Positions 59,230 to 64,000 of a DNA stretch of 64,000 nucleotides are shown here, one piece after another; within the stretch, counting starts at the first letter, position 1, and each line of letters begins with the position of its first letter. The notes beneath the pieces are model-generated. The model was given only the letters and a program-made list of their open reading frames with translations, was not told the origin of the DNA and made no database searches. The DNA is taken from assembly GCF_964275005.1 (NCBI RefSeq), contig NC_092706.1, forward strand, positions 27,890,781 through 27,954,780, written 5' to 3'. This DNA is from Diadema setosum (taxonomy: Eukaryota; Echinodermata; Echinoidea; Diadematoida; Diadematidae). The translations under genes and the position numbers were made by a program.

Positions 59230-59419
59230 ATAGCGGCATTTATATTCAATATTAGACACTCTGATTTTGTCATCGCCTGAATTGTCTTTTTGACTTTTAT
59301 ATGGTAAGATGTTTTGCGATACAACTGACCTACACATATGCATCAAAATATGATAACTCGAACAATAGTTATTTTTAAATCACTGTTTCCAATGGTAAAC
59401 GGTACCTTTAAACTACATA
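59230..59419 (-). mobile_element. MITE family 2, partial intron copy
   Basis: Carries ggtaagatgttttgcgatac, aactgacctaca and the terminus ccaatggtaaacggtacctt, then taaa, collinear with 53336-53662. The other end is lost. Confidence 0.7.
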
Positions 59420-59688
59420 GGATTTCTCACGACGATTATTTTGCATAATAGTCCATGGAATAGCTATAGGTAGTCACTTCCATTTAGCTCGGAGTATATT
59501 CTGACCTCGAGTGTACTTTACACTGTTTCCCGTTATATTCCTGGATGTAATTCATCAACAAAGTGTTATTCCTCATCATGTTACCGGAAGCCACTTCGAT
59601 GGACGATATTCTATTCTTATCTTTTCAGCAATCCCTACACCCTTAACCCCCCCCCCCCCCCCCTCCCAGATATCCCATCAACACATAC

Positions 59689-59846
59689 CTGTTCGTCCTG
59701 GTCGTGTACACGTGATCTGTTTGAGTGCATACGCTGCTGGGTATCCGAAGGAGGTACCGCTAGCGAAGCCGTAGACGATGGCCATGTAGCGGATGTCCTT
59801 CTCAAAATTCGTAAGTACATTTTGGATGTTTTCTAGAGAAACCGTC
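59689..59846 (-). CDS. IgGFc-like gene, exon 3
   Basis: Minus strand: acceptor cttccctcctcaag before 59846 and donor gtatgt after 59689. One base completes the Lys codon left by exon 2. Then TVSLENIQNVLTNFEKDIRY, MAIVYGFASG and a Cys-containing end (ALKQITCTRPGRTG). MAIVYGFA-SFGYPA fits the conserved end of IgGFc-binding-type domains. The nearer AG (tctctag) gives the wrong frame, so the upstream acceptor is chosen. It closes the extracellular domain. Confidence 0.85.
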
Positions 59847-60588
59847 CTTGAGGAGGGAAGAGTACAGTATTTATCATGTTAATTGATTCAAACTTGATGA
59901 AAAAAAAAAATACGACACAAAATTTGGCCACTTACTCAGATAAATTTATAAATGCATAGAATTATGTATTATTTTGTGAAAGCCTTGCCTGAAAAACTCC
60001 CGAACCGGCCTCGAAATAGCAATCAATAACAGTTATGGTTCTCGGTGTGTGGTGATCGTTTGAACAAAAATCATCACAACATACACGTAACCGTATGAAT
60101 ATGTGCTTTTTGAAGAAATATCCTCAATCACAAAAACCCTCTGTGACAGTATACTGTGTGATATCCGGTCTGAAAAAAAAAAGAAAGATTACAGCGATGC
60201 TAATCAGAAAAGATTTGCTAATTCAAGTTTGATGCACAGTAGAAGTAAGTTTCTGCGTCATTTTGTTACACACGTGCATATATTTGTAATTCATGAATGC
60301 ATTGTCGTAACTTCGTACAAACAGAAAGCTACTTCGAAGTTCCGAAAGTTTGAATTTAGCATCCAATGCGCCTGCATTCACGTTGATGCCAACGTATTCC
60401 TGAGGTATCGTTACTTATGAGATGTGAGCAAAAATCAATATTTAAGTGCTTTCTTCCCAATGAATATTCTTACTGTCAGTATTCGTTTTGATTTTGCTAA
60501 TAAAAAAAAAAAACATATAACACGTAATTGATCAAATGGATCTGCTTTTCTGATCGAGGATACAAGGAATTTTGATCGGGAAACCTAC
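59847..60588 (-). other. IgGFc-like gene intron 2
   Basis: 742 bp, bounded by GTAGGT and CAAG. Plus-strand frames here are antisense and unsupported. No repeat family recognised. Confidence 0.7.
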
Positions 60589-61535
60589 TTGTCAGCCGTG
60601 AATGTTGAAGAGATGCCAGTGCCGGGGATTCCAGCTTTGGGATCGAACTCCGCCTTGCCGTTAATCGTCATAGTGAAGAGAGCTTCGGAGGTCATGGACA
60701 CACCGGCGAACATAACGAGCTGGTCGCTTCCGGACTGGTTGAAGGATCCGAAGGTCACCTCCTTCTGGATGTACTGCTCAACAGGTGGGACGACGGTCAT
60801 GAAGGGGTCACCGTTGTTGTCTTTCTGCATTCCCTTGGCGTATTGAACAACCATGATGGGCTTGTCCGACTGGAGGGTGGTCTTTAGCGAGGCTGGCTGG
60901 TTGAACTCGCGGAAGCTTCCCGGGAACTGGAGCTGGACGTTGTTGCCCATGATGTGGACGGTGGTGGAGGGACGCCCGGCGATGATGCGGAAAATGAAAC
61001 CGCCGGAACGGTTGGCGAAAGGCAGGAGGGTGAAGCGCTTACCCCACGTGTTGAATGGAGGGAGGTGCTCGACCAGATGATCGCATCGGTACACCTGAGT
61101 TGGGACCAGGGTGCAGGAGGCTCCGGACATCACACTGACAGGCTTAGTGGATGTTATCTTGGTTCCCGTGAGATCCTCCTGGCTCTGAAACTGGATGGAT
61201 TCGTACTTGCCGACGTTGACCGTGAGGGTCTGCCCCTTGTTGTACCACTGGGAGTTGTGCTGAAGTCGCGCAGCTGTTGTAATTGTCACAGTGGTATCGG
61301 GCTGGACACCCGAAATCAGGAACTGCGACATTTCGATCGGCACAGGATCATAGGAAGCGACGAAGTACTCTTTGCCGAGACCATGAGTGGGGATGACCAG
61401 AAAGCCGTCGTTCGTCATCGTCAGCGAGTTGAGACCGTGGACCGTGATATCCTTGGTGGCCCTGACGATGAGGGTGCCGTTGACCGGCCCAGCACCTCGG
61501 GCGGCGACATCAGGATTGACATCAACCTGTTTCAC
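60589..61535 (-). CDS. IgGFc-like gene, main domain exon (exon 2)
   Basis: This exon supplies most of an IgGFc-binding N-terminal-type domain (Pfam family IgGFc_binding, as in FCGBP-like secreted and surface proteins). It is 947 bp: 315 codons plus two bases. Acceptor cgtcgtaacag before 61535 and donor gtaggt after 60589. Motifs in order: GLGKEYFVASYDPVP; SVMSGASCTLVP; YRCDHLVEHLPPFNTWGKRF; KPIMVVQYAKG; GDPFMTVVPPVEQY. Codon use is GC-rich against the intronic background, typical of an expressed gene. The family is linked to mucus and adhesive glycoproteins and, in invertebrates, to surface or coelomic proteins. Actual IgG binding is not implied, since this animal has none. Without the 5' end, the signal peptide is unseen. 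Confidence 0.95.
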
Positions 61536-61990
61536 CTGTTACGACGCAAGTGAGAAGCAAAATGATGTGGTACTACACCACCACAACAACGTCTATATAC
61601 ATGCCATTTTTGTTTGACGGCAGCTATTGTAGAATTCCTCTTTGCATTGCCTGCCGCTACTAAGACATCTACACCACACATCAATGTTCTTAGGTTACAT
61701 AACTTATTTGTTGATATTACATGCGTGTTTTTCATCATTAAGTAATAGATTTATCTTCATTCGATGATATTTGTTGAATTGTGTGAACGTTTTGCAGTTT
61801 AACTAATGGGAGAAAAATGGAGAGTTAATCTGTATGAATCAATCGATCCATGAATCTATATTAGTCAAGTAATCAAAAGCGTAATAGTAGATCGCCAAGT
61901 TTGAACCAATGTTTTTGTTGTTGTTTTTTTTTTTCGATCCCCCGCGTCAGCAACTGAAAATTAATATTGATTACAGACTTTTTATTCTAC
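61536..61990 (-). other. IgGFc-like gene intron 1 (within window)
   Basis: 455 bp between strong in-phase splice sites. Phase 0. No repeats recognised. Confidence 0.8.
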
Positions 61991-62166
61991 CTGTTTGTGA
62001 GTTAGTTGAAGCGTTTGCTGCCAGTTAAACCTCGGTGCTTCGATCTGCACTCGGGTGGGTCCAGGTTCGTTGGCTCCGATAAGCAGCGACAGGCGATCCG
62101 GTCTTTTATTCTGGAAGTTGCTCTGGAAGGCGAAGACAAACTCCTTGCCCGTTGTGTCTAGGGGAG
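61991..62166 (-). CDS. IgGFc-like gene, upstream exon (exon 1 of those visible)
   Basis: Minus strand: acceptor tttgttacaatttatag before 62166 and donor gtagaa after 61991. It completes an Ala codon, then PLDTTGKEFVFAFQSNF, QNKRPDRLSLLIGANEPG and on to LTHKQ. TGKEFVFAFQSN is the opening signature of IgGFc-binding-type domains, so this is the domain's start and exon 2 continues it in phase 0. The preceding exon (signal peptide and any upstream domains) must end in phase 1 and was not found before 64000. The visible protein is about 498 residues. Confidence 0.88.
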
Positions 62167-62471
62167 CTATAAATTGTAACAAATCGAAAAGACAGAAATT
62201 CAATGAAAAAATTACAATGCAGTGTAAATCAACACAATTATTGTAAACATTGCTAAATAATAAGTTATGAGTAAATGAACAGTACACTAAGAAAATAATG
62301 AATACACATGAAAAAAAAGAGAGTGAGATGCAGGGACGCCGAAAGAATTCGGGCGTTTCGACAGGACGGGATGCTCAAGCAAGAGTACATGCAGCAATAC
62401 GTGACTATACATTGGCCATAAACAAGATACATGGAATCATTAAGAGCCTGAAAAGTGAGGTAAGTAGGAGT

Positions 62472-63201
62472 ATATGGGACCGTGCATCACAAAACGAACA
62501 AAAAGTCGCAACCCTTGATTTCACGTGAGGACTCAAAAAAGGTGAAACGGGTCGTCCAAGTCAATATTTAGTTGTTCATATTTTCTTAAAGAGCTACCCT
62601 TCTTCTACGCTATTCTTAAGTTTGGGATCATGAATTGAATGGGAAAGTGCATTTTCAGAAGTCTTTTTTTACAACCCTTTTTTTTTAGACTAGTGAGATC
62701 AGGTATATCTCAGAGGCCCCTTTCCATTTCTTGATAACCCTTTGCACACTCTTCACTTCCAAGTCTGATAACTTTTGAAGGGATAACGCTACTAAATGCT
62801 TTGAAAGTTGGCATTAATCATGGACAAAATGTGTTAATAGAGCATGTTCAATTTCAATTCAATCTGATAATCCTTTCATTGTGTTGCTCTAGTGGTTTAT
62901 AACCTGTTTTTTGTTTTTGTTTTTGTTTTTTTGTCCAATTCATCGCACAGCTAGCACGGTTTGGTAAAGATTACGCGCTTGAATAGACAGATAGACCCTG
63001 TACTTCAAAGCCTCTTTTCTCGGTTCACACTTTTCCAGAGTGGACACTTTCTTTCCAATATTTAGATAGGTTAGGAGAGTCCATTTGAATTGAGTTATGC
63101 ATCATTTTAAAGCTTAGAGTTTCCTCTTTCAGAATCTGTCCTTAACTGAAAAACATGTACGGCGAGTTTTTGTTTGTTTTGTGGTGCAGGGTCACATATG
63201 A
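62472..63201 (+). mobile_element. MITE family 1, copy E (full length)
   Basis: 730 bp. Left end atgggaccgtgcatcacaaa, then acgaacaaaaagtcgca; right end gagtttttgtttgttttgtg, then gtgcagggtcacatatga. Collinear with copies A, C and D throughout. Inserted upstream of the IgGFc-like gene's visible exons, probably in an intron. No coding capacity. Confidence 0.85.
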
Positions 63202-64000
63202 TAGAGATAGGAAATATGTAGTTTTGTAAATTGGGCAAATGAGTCTCGGTTACCAAAACATTGTAGGGGCACACGTTGTCAAGAGACATGTTAAATGACA
63301 ATTTATATTCACTTACTGTCGCATGTGGATTAATGTGTTGCTTTTATACTGAAGTCACCAGACGTATAAACCCTTTCTGTGTCAGGAACTTCTACAGTAA
63401 TGTACACTATTTCATTGAGTCTTCTGTGCTTAAGGCACTAAGCGCACACAAAGGCTTCAGCTGGATTTTTTTTTTTTTTTTAAGAATAAGAACTCTATGA
63501 CGTCCACCTATCGGGGATTATACGTATCTATGGTTCTAAGCATTTTCTTTTTCGGGAATGACAAGACAATGGCATATTTTTAATGACTTTGTGTTGAAAT
63601 GGGGTATTCACATTCATATTTTTTGCTCGTTTTATGTGGCAGATCAAATTATCTCCTATGTACCCATGATACTGGATAAAATAATTATTGTTATAAATTT
63701 TGTCTTTCGCTTGTTCCACTCAAACAGCAAAACATATCTCATCTGTTTAAGGAACCTTGGAAGCGGACAGTTGTTTGTTTGTTTGTTTTTTTTAAAGATT
63801 GCATATTATCTATATAGAATTTATAAACAACATTTAGAATGTGCGGATCACATAACTCTTAGTTCCCCTGTATTGGGATGGTGCCAACGACATGATTATA
63901 GGACACTTTTGGTGCGTCAGTTTGCCATACGTCTTTTACGTGAGTAAAAGTAAGTCATGATCACTTAAATAACTTATTGTGATGTTCATGACGTCAGCAA
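63202..64000. other. Non-coding stretch to the window edge
   Basis: Short frames only. No exon compatible with the IgGFc-like gene (phase-1 end) was found here. Probably intron or upstream sequence. Confidence 0.35.

Larger units (their letters stand above)
54650..59688 (-). other. IgGFc-like gene intron 3
   Basis: About 5 kb of non-coding DNA with an inverted-repeat element (54998-55080), a MITE (56776-57031), a MITE family 2 fragment (59230-59419), C tracts at 58441-58457 and 59647-59663, and CpG-containing sequence at 55640-55900. No additional in-phase exon was found; an alternatively spliced one cannot be excluded. Confidence 0.5.

Noticed and set aside
60954..61553. 199-residue plus-strand open frame
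   Set aside because: Antisense to the IgGFc-like main exon; openness follows from that exon's GC-rich codons.
1..64000. tRNA, rRNA or snRNA genes
   Set aside because: No convincing cloverleaf with A and B boxes or conserved rRNA/snRNA blocks was seen by eye. A tRNAscan-SE or Infernal run would be decisive.

Overview
The window is eukaryotic. Genes are spliced or lie in long non-coding DNA, the base composition is AT-rich, microsatellites are abundant, and several transposon families recur. An intronless Toll-like receptor beside an IgGFc-binding-domain protein, together with CR1/L2-like LINEs, Penelope-like fragments and MITEs, points to a marine deuterostome invertebrate. An echinoderm, most likely a sea urchin, fits best. 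That assignment is an inference from gene style, not a match to a named genome.

Two genes are clear. (1) 16499-19249 (+) is an intact single-exon Toll-like receptor of 916 aa: signal peptide, about 24 LRRs, one LRRCT, one membrane helix and a divergent TIR domain. Its upstream DNA is locally duplicated and carries an interferon-response-like motif. (2) A minus-strand gene runs from at least 62166 down to about 50196. I assembled it from six phase-compatible exons. It encodes an IgGFc-binding-type extracellular domain, a Cys and then Pro/Gly-rich stalk, a membrane helix and a very short basic tail; its 5' end lies beyond the window. Both products look like cell-surface recognition proteins. 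Nothing in the sequence links them functionally.

Weaker coding evidence: two minus-strand exon candidates at the left edge (1-50, 978-1095); a broken plus-strand segment at 7715-8032; a cysteine-rich minus-strand segment at 8297-8440; two minus-strand exon candidates at 36913-36994 and 41144-41197 that lie inside a transposon-like interval; and a possible first exon ending at 46811.

Layout. 1-3.4 kb: intron-like DNA around weak exons. 3.4-6.3 kb: AGGCCT cluster, tandem duplication, perfect 99-bp-arm hairpin, MITE, telomere-like tract. 6.3-10.4 kb: CpG-rich patch and decayed coding pieces. 10.4-13.6 kb: LINE remnants, one carrying a nested short element. 14.5-15.4 kb: Penelope-like fragment between inverted repeats. 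15.4-19.4 kb: TLR locus. 20.5-21.2 kb: another reverse-transcriptase relic. 23.16-27.03 kb: TIR-bounded interval with an 11-copy, about 163-bp satellite. 27.7-35.3 kb: nested LINEs, MITEs, Penelope-like fragment. 35.4-47.2 kb: interval between near-identical 31-bp inverted repeats, containing a 4.8-kb hAT-like interval and a tandemly duplicated block with a protein-like minisatellite. 50.2-62.2 kb: IgGFc-like gene with MITEs in its introns. 62.5-63.2 kb: full-length MITE.
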